Assembly (NCBI RefSeq): GCF_043789415.1
Contig: NZ_JBDLLW010000003.1
Coordinates: 1 to 64,000 of the forward strand
DNA length: 64,000 nucleotides
Direction: 5' to 3'
Source of the DNA: Renibacterium sp043789415
Lineage (GTDB): Bacteria; Actinomycetota; Actinomycetes; Actinomycetales; Micrococcaceae
The position numbers and the translations under genes are program-made. The notes beneath the pieces were generated by a model. It was not told the origin of the DNA. It saw only the letters and a list, made by a program, of their open reading frames with translations, and made no database searches. Shown piece by piece: positions 25,286 through 34,152 of this stretch; position 1 is the first letter of the stretch, and every line of letters starts with the position of its first letter.

Positions 25286-26671
25286 CTAGGCGGCGTTGAT
25301 GGTCCACACCTGAGTGCTATCGCCATTGCGGCAAGACTCGGTGCGGAGTTGCTGGCCATGCCCTTTATTGGTCAGGCAGGAGCCGTCCTGACCGCTTTTG
25401 ATCTGGATCTGCCCGGAACTTCCGCCGGGAGCATCCGCGAAGACCCACTGCTGATTGGTGTTTCCGCCATAGCCGTACTGCTGAACGTCGTTGCCTAAGA
25501 TGTTCTTGTCGAGCACCAAAGTCGAACCGATGCTGCGGAAGACGAAGACGTTATCGGTGCCTCTGCGGTACATCTGCCACCGCTGATTGTTGCCGGCGCT
25601 GTAGTCCCAGGCATTGGCGCGGGCACCCTGAGTGTTCGCGGCGTTTCCGTCGATCTCCACGGCCTGTCCATCGGCGACGCTCTGCAGCGAGACGGCCGGT
25701 GACTCGACGTGCAGAGCCGCCCAGGGGTCTCCGCCGGAACCACCGTGGCTGGGCGGATTCGACTTCACCGGGTTAGCACCCCCGAGATCGGTGACTTTGA
25801 CGTAGTCGACCACCATCTGAGCCGGCATCGCATTCAAGTCGACCGCACCGCCCAGGGTGCCGCCGATGGCCAGATTCAAGATCAAGAAGAACGGCTTGTT
25901 GAAGACCCACTGCTTGCCGCCCAGGTCCTCTTTGCCCACGCTGAGATAAGGGGTTCCGTCGATGAACCAGGTAACCCGGTCCGGACCCCAGTCAACACGG
26001 TAGGTGTGGAAGTCGTTGCCAAGCGGGCTGGCAGTATTGATCTCTCCGCCAATGCCGTCGCCACCGCTGTATCCGGGCCCGTGCAGGGTGCCGAGGAGTT
26101 TGTTGGGGCTGTTACCGACGTTCTCCATCACGTCGATCTCGCCGGACTGCGGCCAGCCGACCGAGCCGATATCGTCGCCGAGCATCCAGAAAGCCGGCCA
26201 GGTACCGCTTTGGGTCGGTACTTTGATCCGGGCTTCAACCCGACCGTAGGTGGCGGTGATTTTCCCAGCGGTGGTCAGCCGAGCCGAGGTGACTTCGCAG
26301 GGACCGTAAAAACAATTCAAGCCATTGGTATTGTCCCGCCGGGCGGTGATCACCAGATTTCCATTGCCGTCGAGGCTGGAGTTGGCGGCGCTGTCAGTGT
26401 AGTACTGTCGCTCGTTATTTCCCCAGCCGGTTCCGCCTATTTCCGAATTCCAGGATTGGGAATTCGGCCTTGATCCTGCTGCACCGTCAAAATTGTCCGT
26501 CCAGTTAGAGACGACGGCCTCGGGAGCGGCTGAAAGCGCCACCGCGGGTTGAGAAGCGACGACCACCCCACCCACTCCGAGGGATAGGGCCGCGATGATG
26601 GCAGCCGTCCGTTTACCCCATGTACTCCGCGCCAAATAAACCACGCCATTTCCTTTCGCCATGAAATCCAC
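25286..26671 (-). CDS. Secreted GH16 beta-glucanase with ricin-type lectin domain
   Basis: Predicted endo-beta-1,3(-1,4)-glucanase. A signal peptide ends near AVALSA (residue 47). The GH16 domain (about 55-295) has both catalytic glutamates in E178-IDVM-E183, with D180 between them. After a Gly/Ser linker, residues about 320-461 form a ricin B-type beta-trefoil with NQRW, NQQW and TQVW repeats, likely a glucan-binding module. Substrates may be laminarin, lichenan or fungal wall glucan. Start is uncertain: an ATG three codons downstream is also possible, with no strong ribosome site for either. The upstream region is unusually A/T-rich. Confidence 0.9.
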   Translation of the reverse strand: MDFMAKGNGVVYLARSTWGKRTAAIIAALSLGVGGVVVASQPAVALSAAPEAVVSNWTDNFDGAAGSRPNSQSWNSEIGGTGWGNNERQYYTDSAANSSLDGNGNLVITARRDNTNGLNCFYGPCEVTSARLTTAGKITATYGRVEARIKVPTQSGTWPAFWMLGDDIGSVGWPQSGEIDVMENVGNSPNKLLGTLHGPGYSGGDGIGGEINTASPLGNDFHTYRVDWGPDRVTWFIDGTPYLSVGKEDLGGKQWVFNKPFFLILNLAIGGTLGGAVDLNAMPAQMVVDYVKVTDLGGANPVKSNPPSHGGSGGDPWAALHVESPAVSLQSVADGQAVEIDGNAANTQGARANAWDYSAGNNQRWQMYRRGTDNVFVFRSIGSTLVLDKNILGNDVQQYGYGGNTNQQWVFADAPGGSSGQIQIKSGQDGSCLTNKGHGQQLRTESCRNGDSTQVWTINAA

Positions 26672-26729
26672 TCTGATTTCAGTATGTGAGATAGGTCACA
26701 GACCGTTTCAGAACAGATTACACGGCTTA

Positions 26730-26843
26730 AGCGCCCAAAATCGGAGGAAATAATTTATTTATCGGGATCGTAGCGAAACTAGGTAATTACCATTAAGTAA
26801 TTGCCATTAGTCATTGCGCATTAATGAGATGCTTTTGGGCGCT
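26730..26843 (-). promoter_or_regulatory. A/T-rich control region of the GH16 gene with nested repeats
   Basis: The region is much richer in A/T than its surroundings. Eleven-base inverted arms agcgcccaaaa (26730-26740) and ttttgggcgct (26833-26843) enclose it. Inside is an imperfect direct repeat, taattaccattaag followed by taattgccattag. This could hold regulator sites or a large hairpin in the leader. It also contains any terminator of mfd, which ends at 26894. Confidence 0.4.
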
Positions 26844-26893
26844 CCGGTATTTTTAGAAAAGCACAGGAGAAAGGCGGTGATGCACCGCCGGAA

Positions 26894-29800
26894 TCAAGCG
26901 CTCGGCATCTCCACGAAGATCGCGGTGAGCACCTGCTGAGCCCAGTCCAGAATCTCGCCGTCCACCAGATCACGACCACCGATTCTGGCGGTCTTCGGCT
27001 TCGGAATGAGCACCTGGGAAAGAGCGGGTTTGACGAGCGAACCGGGGTAAAGCCGTTTGAGCCGCATCACCTTGGACTCCGGCAGGTCCACCGGCGCGAA
27101 CTTCACGAAATTGCCTTGCACTCCGACGTCGCTCAGCCCGGCTTCGCGCGCGGCCACCCGGAACCGGGCAACCGCGATCAGATTGCTCACCGCGAGCGGC
27201 GGCTCACCGTAGCGATCCACCAGCTCTTCCAGCACCTCTTCAATGCCCCCTAGATCCTGGGCGGAAGCGAGCTTTCGGTAGGCCTCCAAGCGCAGCCGCT
27301 CCCCCGGCACATAATCGTGCGGCAGATGCGCGTTGACCGGAAGCTCGATCTTCATCTCAATGGCTTTGTCCTCGGCGTCACCGCGGAAATTCGCCACTGC
27401 TTCGCCGACCAGCCGAATATAGAGGTCGAAACCGACCCCAGCGATATGCCCGGATTGCTCGCCGCCGAGCAGATTGCCTGCACCACGGATCTCCAGATCT
27501 TTCAGGGCCAGCTGCATTCCAGCCCCCAACTCATTATGCGCGGCCACCGCTTTGAGCCGTTCCAGCGCCACCTCGCCGAGCGGTTTCTCCGCTGGGTAAA
27601 GGAAGTAGGCATAAGCCCGCTCTCGACCGCGGCCCACCCTGCCGCGTAGCTGATGCAATTGCGAGAGACCGTATTTATCGGCACCGTCCACGATCAGGGT
27701 ATTCGCATTGGAGATATCCAGACCGGTTTCGATAATGGTGGTACAGACCAGCACATCGAACCGCTTCTCCCAGAAATCCACGATGATCTGCTCCAGCCGT
27801 GATTCACTCATCTGGCCGTGAGCCACCGCGATTCTGGCCTCTGGTACCAGCTGCTGCACGTGAGCGGCGATCCGTTCGATGGAGGACACCCGGTTGTGCA
27901 CGAAGAACACTTGCCCTTCGCGCATCAATTCGCGCCGGATCGCCGCGGTTGTCTGCTTATCGGTGTAGGGGCCGACGTAGGTCAGCACCGGATGCCGCTC
28001 TTCGGGCGGCGTGGCGAGCGTCGAGGTCTCCCGGATCCCGGTGAGCGACATCTCCAGGGTGCGCGGAATCGGCGTCGCACTCATCGCGAGCACATCCACA
28101 TTGGTCCGCATCTTCTTCAACTGCTCTTTGTGCTCCACACCGAAGCGCTGTTCCTCGTCGACGATCACCAAACCCAGATCCTTGAACCGGAAGTCCTTGG
28201 AGAGCAGCCGATGGGTACCGATCACCAGGTCCACCGATCCGTTGGCCACCCCTTCCGAGGTCTCCTTGGCTTCCTTGGCGGTCTGGAATCTGGAGAGCGG
28301 CTTGATCCGCACCGGGAAGCCGGAGAAGCGCTCCGAGAACGTCTCATAGTGCTGCTGCGCGAGCAGGGTGGTCGGCACCAGCACGGCGACCTGTTTGCCA
28401 TCCTGGATCGCTTTGAAGGCCGCGCGCACCGCGATCTCGGTCTTGCCGTAGCCGACGTCTCCGGAGACCAGCCGGTCCATCGGGATCTCGCGTTCCATAT
28501 CGGCCTTCACCTCGTTGATCGTGGTGAGCTGATCCGGAGTTTCGATATACGGAAAGGCTTCCTCTAGCTCGCGCTGCCAAGGGGTGTCAGGGCCGAAGGC
28601 ATGGCCTTTGGAGGCCATCCGAGCCGAGTACAGCCTGATCAGCTCACCCGCGATCTCCTTGACCGCTTTACGGGCCTTATTCTTGGTGGAGGCCCAGTCG
28701 GAACCGCCCATCTTGCTGAGCGCCGGAGCATCCCCACCGACATAAGCGGTAATCTGGTCAAGCTGGTCGGTGGGCACGAAGAGTTTGTCCCCCGGGGCTC
28801 CGCGCTTTGCGGGGGCGTATTCCAGCACCAGGTACTCACGGTTCCCCTCGGTACCAGCTACCCGCCGCTGAATCAGCTCCACGAAGCGGCCGATGCCGTG
28901 CTGTTCGTGGACCACATAATCTCCCGCTCGCAGCTGCAGGGGGTCCACCGCATTGCGCCGCTTGGAGGGCATCCGGCGCATGTCCTTGGTAGAGCTCGGT
29001 GAACTGCGGCCCAGCAGATCCGCCTCGGTGAGCAGACCCAGTTTCAGCTCATCGAGTACGAAGCCGTTGCCGACCTGTGCCGTGGTCACTTCGATGATTC
29101 CGGGCTCGGGCGGTGCGTCCAGGGATTCCACTCGGCTCGCCGGGATATCCGCGTCGTGGAACAGCTCAGCCAGCCGCTGAGCCGGCCCGGGACCGTCGGT
29201 GGCCACTACCACCCGCCACTGGTCCCGCACTTTAGAGCCGATGAACTCGAGCACTTCGGCGACGTTGCCTTGATAGCCTCGCGGTTCGCGGGCCGGAATG
29301 CTCAACACATCCAATTCGGGGTTCAGCTCGGCATCGGTGCCCAGGGCCGAGACTGACCACCAACTGACCCCGGAAAGCAGTGCGGCGCTCCGGGTATCAG
29401 CCAGCGACGCGAAGCTGGCGTGGGAGAGCTGCTCGTTGAGCGCGCTCACATCGAGCGGTGCCGCCCCGCCGTCGGAAGCCGAAGACCAGGCGGCCTCCAA
29501 GAACTCCTCATTGGTCGCTTCTAGATCGTGCGCTCTGCCGCGCACCCGCTCGGGTTCGAGCACCACAGCAATGGACCCGGGCGGTAGCTCTGAAACCACC
29601 GGGACCATGGCATCCACCAGGATCGGGGTGAGCGATTCCATTCCCTCAACCGCAAGCCCGCCAGCGATCTTCTCCAGCATCGGTGCGGCCGCTGGAAACC
29701 GGTCCTTCAGCTTCGCGGCCTTGGACTGCACCTCAGGAGTGATCAGCAGTTCCCGGCAGGGCGGAGCGTAGAGTCGTTCAGGATGGGTAATACTGCCGCT

Positions 29801-30505
29801 CACCGAGGTCAGCGAGCGCTGATCAGCCACCGCGAACCAGCGCATCGAATCGACCTCGTCGCCGAAGAACTCAACCCGGATGGGGTGGTCCTCGGTCGGC
29901 GGGAAGACATCCACAATGCCGCCGCGCACCGCGAATTCCCCACGGTGCGTCACCATATCGACCCGGGCATAAGCAGCATCGGCCAGGCTGCGCACCACCT
30001 CATCGAAAGCCACTAGCTGACCTAACGTCAGCTCCACCGGTTCCAGGTCCCCCAGCCCGGCCACAATGGGTTGCACCACAGCGCGAATCGGTGCGACCAC
30101 CACCCGCAGGGCCTGCTGAGCCGAGGCGTGCTTGAGCCTGCGGAGCACGGAGAGCCTGCGACCCACGGTGTCGGAACGTGGTGAGAGCCGCTCATGGGGC
30201 AGGGTCTCCCAACTAGGGAAGTCGATCACCGAGTTCTCCGGCAGATAGGCGCGTAATGCCTCCACGAGGTCTTCGCTCTCCCGCGAGGTCGCGGTGATCG
30301 CGAGTACGACGGCGGGACGTTCCGTGGGCGGCGCGGTCTCTGCCATGCCTTCGGCTATTTCCGCCAAGAGCGCGGCCCGCAGGCCGTTGGGGGCACCGAT
30401 CTGCAGGTCTTCGCTGCGCACCGCGTGTGCTTGAGCGGCTTGCTGACGGACCCTGGCAATATTCGGTTCCTGGCGCAGAGCCGCACGCAATCCATTGAGT
30501 CCCAC
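26894..30505 (-). CDS. mfd: Transcription-repair coupling factor
   Basis: Removes RNA polymerase stalled at DNA damage and recruits UvrA. The 1203-residue protein has the UvrB-like N-terminal part (SRESEDLVEALRAYLP region and RGGIVDVFPP), the RNA-polymerase interaction domain (LRAGDYVVHEQHGIGRFV), and a RecG-like motor with DVGYGKTEIAVRAAFKA, VPTTLLAQQH, DEEQRFGVEHKE, SATPIPRTL and QLRGRVGRGRERAYAY, then the C-terminal TRCF domain. All helicase motifs are intact and the length is normal. GTG start with GGGG about 10 bases upstream. It diverges from the DUF2505 gene. Confidence 0.97.
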   Translation of the reverse strand: MGLNGLRAALRQEPNIARVRQQAAQAHAVRSEDLQIGAPNGLRAALLAEIAEGMAETAPPTERPAVVLAITATSRESEDLVEALRAYLPENSVIDFPSWETLPHERLSPRSDTVGRRLSVLRRLKHASAQQALRVVVAPIRAVVQPIVAGLGDLEPVELTLGQLVAFDEVVRSLADAAYARVDMVTHRGEFAVRGGIVDVFPPTEDHPIRVEFFGDEVDSMRWFAVADQRSLTSVSGSITHPERLYAPPCRELLITPEVQSKAAKLKDRFPAAAPMLEKIAGGLAVEGMESLTPILVDAMVPVVSELPPGSIAVVLEPERVRGRAHDLEATNEEFLEAAWSSASDGGAAPLDVSALNEQLSHASFASLADTRSAALLSGVSWWSVSALGTDAELNPELDVLSIPAREPRGYQGNVAEVLEFIGSKVRDQWRVVVATDGPGPAQRLAELFHDADIPASRVESLDAPPEPGIIEVTTAQVGNGFVLDELKLGLLTEADLLGRSSPSSTKDMRRMPSKRRNAVDPLQLRAGDYVVHEQHGIGRFVELIQRRVAGTEGNREYLVLEYAPAKRGAPGDKLFVPTDQLDQITAYVGGDAPALSKMGGSDWASTKNKARKAVKEIAGELIRLYSARMASKGHAFGPDTPWQRELEEAFPYIETPDQLTTINEVKADMEREIPMDRLVSGDVGYGKTEIAVRAAFKAIQDGKQVAVLVPTTLLAQQHYETFSERFSGFPVRIKPLSRFQTAKEAKETSEGVANGSVDLVIGTHRLLSKDFRFKDLGLVIVDEEQRFGVEHKEQLKKMRTNVDVLAMSATPIPRTLEMSLTGIRETSTLATPPEERHPVLTYVGPYTDKQTTAAIRRELMREGQVFFVHNRVSSIERIAAHVQQLVPEARIAVAHGQMSESRLEQIIVDFWEKRFDVLVCTTIIETGLDISNANTLIVDGADKYGLSQLHQLRGRVGRGRERAYAYFLYPAEKPLGEVALERLKAVAAHNELGAGMQLALKDLEIRGAGNLLGGEQSGHIAGVGFDLYIRLVGEAVANFRGDAEDKAIEMKIELPVNAHLPHDYVPGERLRLEAYRKLASAQDLGGIEEVLEELVDRYGEPPLAVSNLIAVARFRVAAREAGLSDVGVQGNFVKFAPVDLPESKVMRLKRLYPGSLVKPALSQVLIPKPKTARIGGRDLVDGEILDWAQQVLTAIFVEMPSA

Positions 30506-30748
30506 GAAAACACCCCATATAACTTCGATGACGGCAAAAGCCTGATGACGACAGCACGAAAACCCGAAATTCCTGTGAACTCCGGGGTGATTCCTCTATC
30601 TTATTCCGCCCGCTGCCGGGAAAGAACGAAATCCGCAGCTGGATCTTCAGCTCCTCGAGGAATCCCTGTGGGCTGCTGGAAAGCGGGGACGAAGGGAGTG
30701 AGGAAGAAAGTAAGATGGTACGGAACCGATTCCCAGCGAAGGAGCACC

Positions 30749-31246
30749 ATGGCTTTGTCCACATCCGCGTCCCTGCCCGCCACCATCGAACGCGTTATTG
30801 AGCTGTTCTGCAGCGAAGACTTCGTTCGTCAGGTCAGCGAGGCCGCCGGCGGGACTTTGGAGTCATATACCGTCACAGGGGATCGCTCGGGTGCCTTCAG
30901 CACTGTTGCGGTACGAACCATGCCAACCGATCGGCTGCCCGATCTGGCGCGTAAGTTCGTCGGCGCGCAGCTCAACCTGCAACAGCAGGAAGAGTGGTCT
31001 GCTCCAGCGGCCGATGGTTCCCGCGAGGTGCAGATCAGCGCGAAGATCTCCGGTGCACCCGTTGAGGCCAAGGCGGTACAGCGAATCGTGGCCGAAGGAG
31101 AGAGCACCCGAATCGATCTGGAGGGCTCGGTCACCTCGAGCATTCCGATCTTCGGAGCCAAGATCGTGCAGGCCGCTGAGCCGGCCCTGGGCAAAGCGCT
31201 GAACCTGCAGGTCAGCGAGGCCCGCAAGGTCCTTGAGTCAGCATGA
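30749..31246 (+). CDS. DUF2505 domain protein
   Basis: The 165-residue cytoplasmic protein matches the DUF2505 family of actinobacteria, whose members look like START/SRPBCC-type folds that might bind a hydrophobic ligand; no function is proven. Seen: MALSTSASLPATIERV start, then GTLESYTVTGDRSG, a long helix RKFVGAQLNLQQQEEW and a beta-rich C-terminus. GAAGGAG lies 4-5 bases before the ATG, which fixes the start; open sequence upstream of it is not coding. The stop overlaps the next gene by ATGA. Confidence 0.8.
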   Translation: MALSTSASLPATIERVIELFCSEDFVRQVSEAAGGTLESYTVTGDRSGAFSTVAVRTMPTDRLPDLARKFVGAQLNLQQQEEWSAPAADGSREVQISAKISGAPVEAKAVQRIVAEGESTRIDLEGSVTSSIPIFGAKIVQAAEPALGKALNLQVSEARKVLESA

Positions 31247-31467
31247 AGCTTCCGCTCATTCTCAGTCTGATCCTGATCTTGGCCGGCCTCTGGTCGCTCA
31301 TCGTCTGGCCGCCTTTCTTGCGAAGGGTGCTCAAGGACCCGCGTTCCCGGAACGAGTCCGGAAGGATGACCAGATTCCTGATCGTGCATCTTATGCTGAT
31401 CAGTATTTCTCTGGTGCTCGGCATCGCCACCGGGGTGATCGGCATACGCGCCCTGATCGCCGGCTAA
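31243..31467 (+). CDS. SCO4848-family small membrane protein
   Basis: A 74-residue protein with two membrane helices (about 4-22 and 46-70) joined by a charged loop KDPRSRNESG. The pattern WSLIVWPPFLRRV ... TRFLIVHLML ... LGIATGVIGIRAL resembles the SCO4848 family found throughout actinobacteria, which has no known role. Translationally coupled to the DUF2505 gene (ATGA overlap), so the two may work together at the membrane; that is inference. Confidence 0.7.
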   Translation: MKLPLILSLILILAGLWSLIVWPPFLRRVLKDPRSRNESGRMTRFLIVHLMLISISLVLGIATGVIGIRALIAG

Positions 31468-31571
31468 GCGCTTCCGCGATCTGCGGCTAGAATATAGGGA
31501 GAGCGTGAAGAGGTGTGCCGGGAAGTCTGGTCGGCAAATTGACCTGACCCCTATTGCATTTGAGGATCTCC

Positions 31572-32873
31572 ATGATCACCAGCCGTTCAGCCTTAAGAAT
31601 TTTCCGCCGCAACAGCCGCTCCGAGCATCTGCGAATCACCACGATTCTGCGTAAGGAGACCGTCGGCGGGGCTCTGCTCCTACTGGCCACCGTCGCCGCC
31701 CTGAGCTGGGCCAACTCCCCAGCGGCTGCCAGTTATTTCTCGCTACGGGAAAGCACTTTCGGCATCGATTTCCTAGGCCTCCAGCTCACTGTCGGCGCCT
31801 GGGCTTCTGACGGCCTGCTCGCCATCTTCTTCTTTGTCGCTGGCCTGGAACTGAAGCGGGAATTCATCGCCGGCGATCTTCGCCGCTTTGACCGTGCCAT
31901 CGTGCCGATCGCCGCCGCAGTGGGCGGCGTCGTGGTTCCGGCGGTTATTTACGCTCTGGTCAATCTGAGTGCGGGCACTGAGATTCTGCACGGCTGGGCG
32001 ATTCCCACCGCGACTGATATCGCTTTCGCGCTCGCTGTGCTCGCGGTGGTCGGCAGGCATCTGCCCTCGGCGCTGCGGACCTTCCTGCTCACCCTCGCGG
32101 TAGTCGATGACCTGATCGCGATCACGATCATCGCTGTCTTCTATCCACACGACCTGGCGCCACAGTACCTGGCCTTGGCGCTGATCCCTCTCGGTCTCTT
32201 TACCTGGCTCGTTCAGCGGCGAGTCCGCAGCTGGTATTTATTGCTCCCCTTGGCCGTGCTGAGCTGGGCGCTGATTCACGCTTCGGGCGTGCACGCCACG
32301 GTGGCCGGAGTTTTGCTGGCCTTTGCCGTCCCGGTGCTGCGCCGGGATCGGAATGCGGAGAACGGTCCGGGCTTGGCTGAGCATTTCGAACACCGTTTCC
32401 GGCCGCTCTCCACCGGGGTTGCGGTCCCGGTGTTCGCCTTCTTCTCGGCGGGGGTAGCGGTCGGCGGCTGGCCAGGGCTCAGCGCGGCATTGAGCGACTC
32501 AGTGGCGGTTGGCATTGTGCTCGCCCTGGTGATCGGTAAGACGCTCGGCATTCTGGGAGCCACCTTCTTGGTCACCGCAACCACCAGGGCCTCTCTGGAC
32601 GACGGCCTCGCCTGGATCGACGTCGTCGGCCTGGCGATTCTGGCCGGAATCGGCTTCACCGTTTCACTGCTGATCAGCGAGCTGGCCTTCGGCGCCGAAT
32701 CGGCGCATAACGATCACGCCAAGATCGCTATTCTGAGTGGTTCGCTGCTCGCCGCACTGCTCGCTACCGTGCTGCTGCGGATCCGGAATCGCCATTATCG
32801 CGCGCTCTCCGAGTTGGAGTCGCGTGATCCGGGTAACGACGGCGTACCGGGTGCCTTCCAGCGCGGACAGTAA
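31572..32873 (+). CDS. nhaA: Na+/H+ antiporter NhaA
   Basis: Exchanges sodium for protons for pH and salt control. The 433-residue membrane protein has the diagnostic segments FFFVAGLELKREFI, IPTATDIAFALAV with one key Asp, LTLAVVDDLIAI with the paired Asp that bind Na+/H+, and FGKTLGI-like VIGKTLGILG. About 11-12 helices. The ATG is chosen because GAGG lies 6-7 bases upstream; an upstream in-frame TTG six codons earlier lacks a site. A TAGAAT box at about 31490 is a possible -10. Confidence 0.93.
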   Translation: MITSRSALRIFRRNSRSEHLRITTILRKETVGGALLLLATVAALSWANSPAAASYFSLRESTFGIDFLGLQLTVGAWASDGLLAIFFFVAGLELKREFIAGDLRRFDRAIVPIAAAVGGVVVPAVIYALVNLSAGTEILHGWAIPTATDIAFALAVLAVVGRHLPSALRTFLLTLAVVDDLIAITIIAVFYPHDLAPQYLALALIPLGLFTWLVQRRVRSWYLLLPLAVLSWALIHASGVHATVAGVLLAFAVPVLRRDRNAENGPGLAEHFEHRFRPLSTGVAVPVFAFFSAGVAVGGWPGLSAALSDSVAVGIVLALVIGKTLGILGATFLVTATTRASLDDGLAWIDVVGLAILAGIGFTVSLLISELAFGAESAHNDHAKIAILSGSLLAALLATVLLRIRNRHYRALSELESRDPGNDGVPGAFQRGQ

Positions 32874-32921
32874 GCGTCTGCACGGCTTTCGGACACAGGG
32901 AGACTAGTCTGCTCCAGCTCG

Positions 32922-32957
32922 TTCAGGGCTGCCACAACGGGCGCAATCTGCCCTGAA
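32922..32957 (+). terminator. Candidate terminator after nhaA
   Basis: Arms ttcagggc and gccctgaa pair over 8 bp around a 20-base loop, followed by tatttt. It lies 50 bases after nhaA and before the convergent SipW-type operon. Confidence 0.45.
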
Positions 32958-33024
32958 TATTTTGCCGCCTCGCTGTAGCGTTCGTGGACTGTCCAGCTTC
33001 AGAACCACACTCGATGCAAAGCCT

Positions 33025-34152
33025 CTAGCAAGTGAACGACGCGATAATAATCGTGATGCTGTAGCCGACGGTTCTGGTGGCGACCGTGCTGACCCAGTTG
33101 GTTCCCGGGATGACGGTATCCACCTGAACGGTCAATCGGCCGCTGCTGAGCCCCAGCCCGCCGAGTAGGGATCCGGAGAAGGTATAAGAGGTCGTGCTGC
33201 CGAGCATCACGGTCCCACTGATCAGCCCACTGTATCTGAGCCGGTATTGGGCGCCCGCCGGCAGGGTGGCAGCATTCCAACTGACCGTAGCGGAGGAAAC
33301 AATGCCGCTCGCCGCACAGTTCGGTGGGTTAGGAGCTGGTTGCGGCAGAGTCGCGGCGAGCAGAGAACCGGAGCTGGCCACCGAGGTGTCCTGGAAAGCA
33401 GCCAGCGTCTGCTGAACACCGCCGAACACAGAACCGGCGGTGAAAGCCAGTAGAACTCCGATCAGCAAGGCGGTATATCCATATCCGGCTTTCACCCGGC
33501 GCTTCAGCGAGACCGGCTGAGTCGAATCGAGTTCCGCAGAATGCGTACTGAGTTCGCTGCCAGGTTCATTAGCGGGCCCTGCTGCGCCGGGAGGCCCGGA
33601 GGAACCCTGCTGCGCAGGATGATTGCTCGGGGAAGCGTCTTTCCGGGCCCGTTTCCCGGGCCGGAAGGCCAGCGTGAGAAGCACGCCAACGATCAGGCCG
33701 CCGAGGAAAATGGCCCAGGGACTCTGCAACCAGGCCACCAGATAGCCGAGTCCTGGCACTGCGAAGAGCACCTTATCCGCCTTGTTCAGCTGGTAGGTCT
33801 GCAGATCGGCTTGCAGATTGGCATCGCCCTTCAGGCTCAGCAGCACTTCGCCGTCGTTCATCGGCTGTATCGCGACGATCCGGTGGGTGATCCGTTCCCC
33901 GGCGCTATTGTCCACGCTCACCACATCGCCGGTGTGCAACTGCGCTGCGGGGGTACTCTGGGTGATCGCCAAAGAGCCGGTATCGATCGCGGGGGCCATG
34001 GACCCGGAGCGGAAGACCACGGGGGTGATACCGAAGAAAACCGCCGCGATCATCGCCAGCAAGCAGATCAGTCCGAGGATCGCTCCCACGGTCAACGCGG
34101 TTTCCCGGAGCCAGTTCCGGCCTGAATTGCGCTTCATGGTTGCCGTCATCAT
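33025..34152 (-). CDS. SipW/S26B-type signal peptidase fused to an alternate-signal cargo-like domain
   Basis: The 375-residue protein has a first membrane helix (about 20-42), the ER/archaeal-type peptidase core with catalytic Ser51 (SGSMAP), His90 (ITHRIV) and Asp110 (KGDAN), and a second helix (about 144-163). After a polar Ser/Pro-rich linker (165-215) comes a second basic-hydrophobic segment (218-248) ending in TLAAFQDTSVASSGSLLA, the same pattern as the alternate signal sequences of the neighbouring cargo proteins. A beta-rich domain (about 277-375, FN3-like SWNAATLPAG ... YRLRYSG) follows. So a peptidase and a substrate-like protein are in one chain. The start overlaps the cargo gene stop (ATGATGA); two adjacent ATGs are possible. 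Last gene of the operon. Confidence 0.85.
   Translation of the reverse strand: MMTATMKRNSGRNWLRETALTVGAILGLICLLAMIAAVFFGITPVVFRSGSMAPAIDTGSLAITQSTPAAQLHTGDVVSVDNSAGERITHRIVAIQPMNDGEVLLSLKGDANLQADLQTYQLNKADKVLFAVPGLGYLVAWLQSPWAIFLGGLIVGVLLTLAFRPGKRARKDASPSNHPAQQGSSGPPGAAGPANEPGSELSTHSAELDSTQPVSLKRRVKAGYGYTALLIGVLLAFTAGSVFGGVQQTLAAFQDTSVASSGSLLAATLPQPAPNPPNCAASGIVSSATVSWNAATLPAGAQYRLRYSGLISGTVMLGSTTSYTFSGSLLGGLGLSSGRLTVQVDTVIPGTNWVSTVATRTVGYSITIIIASFTC

Noticed and set aside
30425..30748. Upstream extension of the DUF2505 frame
   Set aside because: It overlaps the mfd start and promoter; GAAGGAG and family-like sequence begin at 30749.
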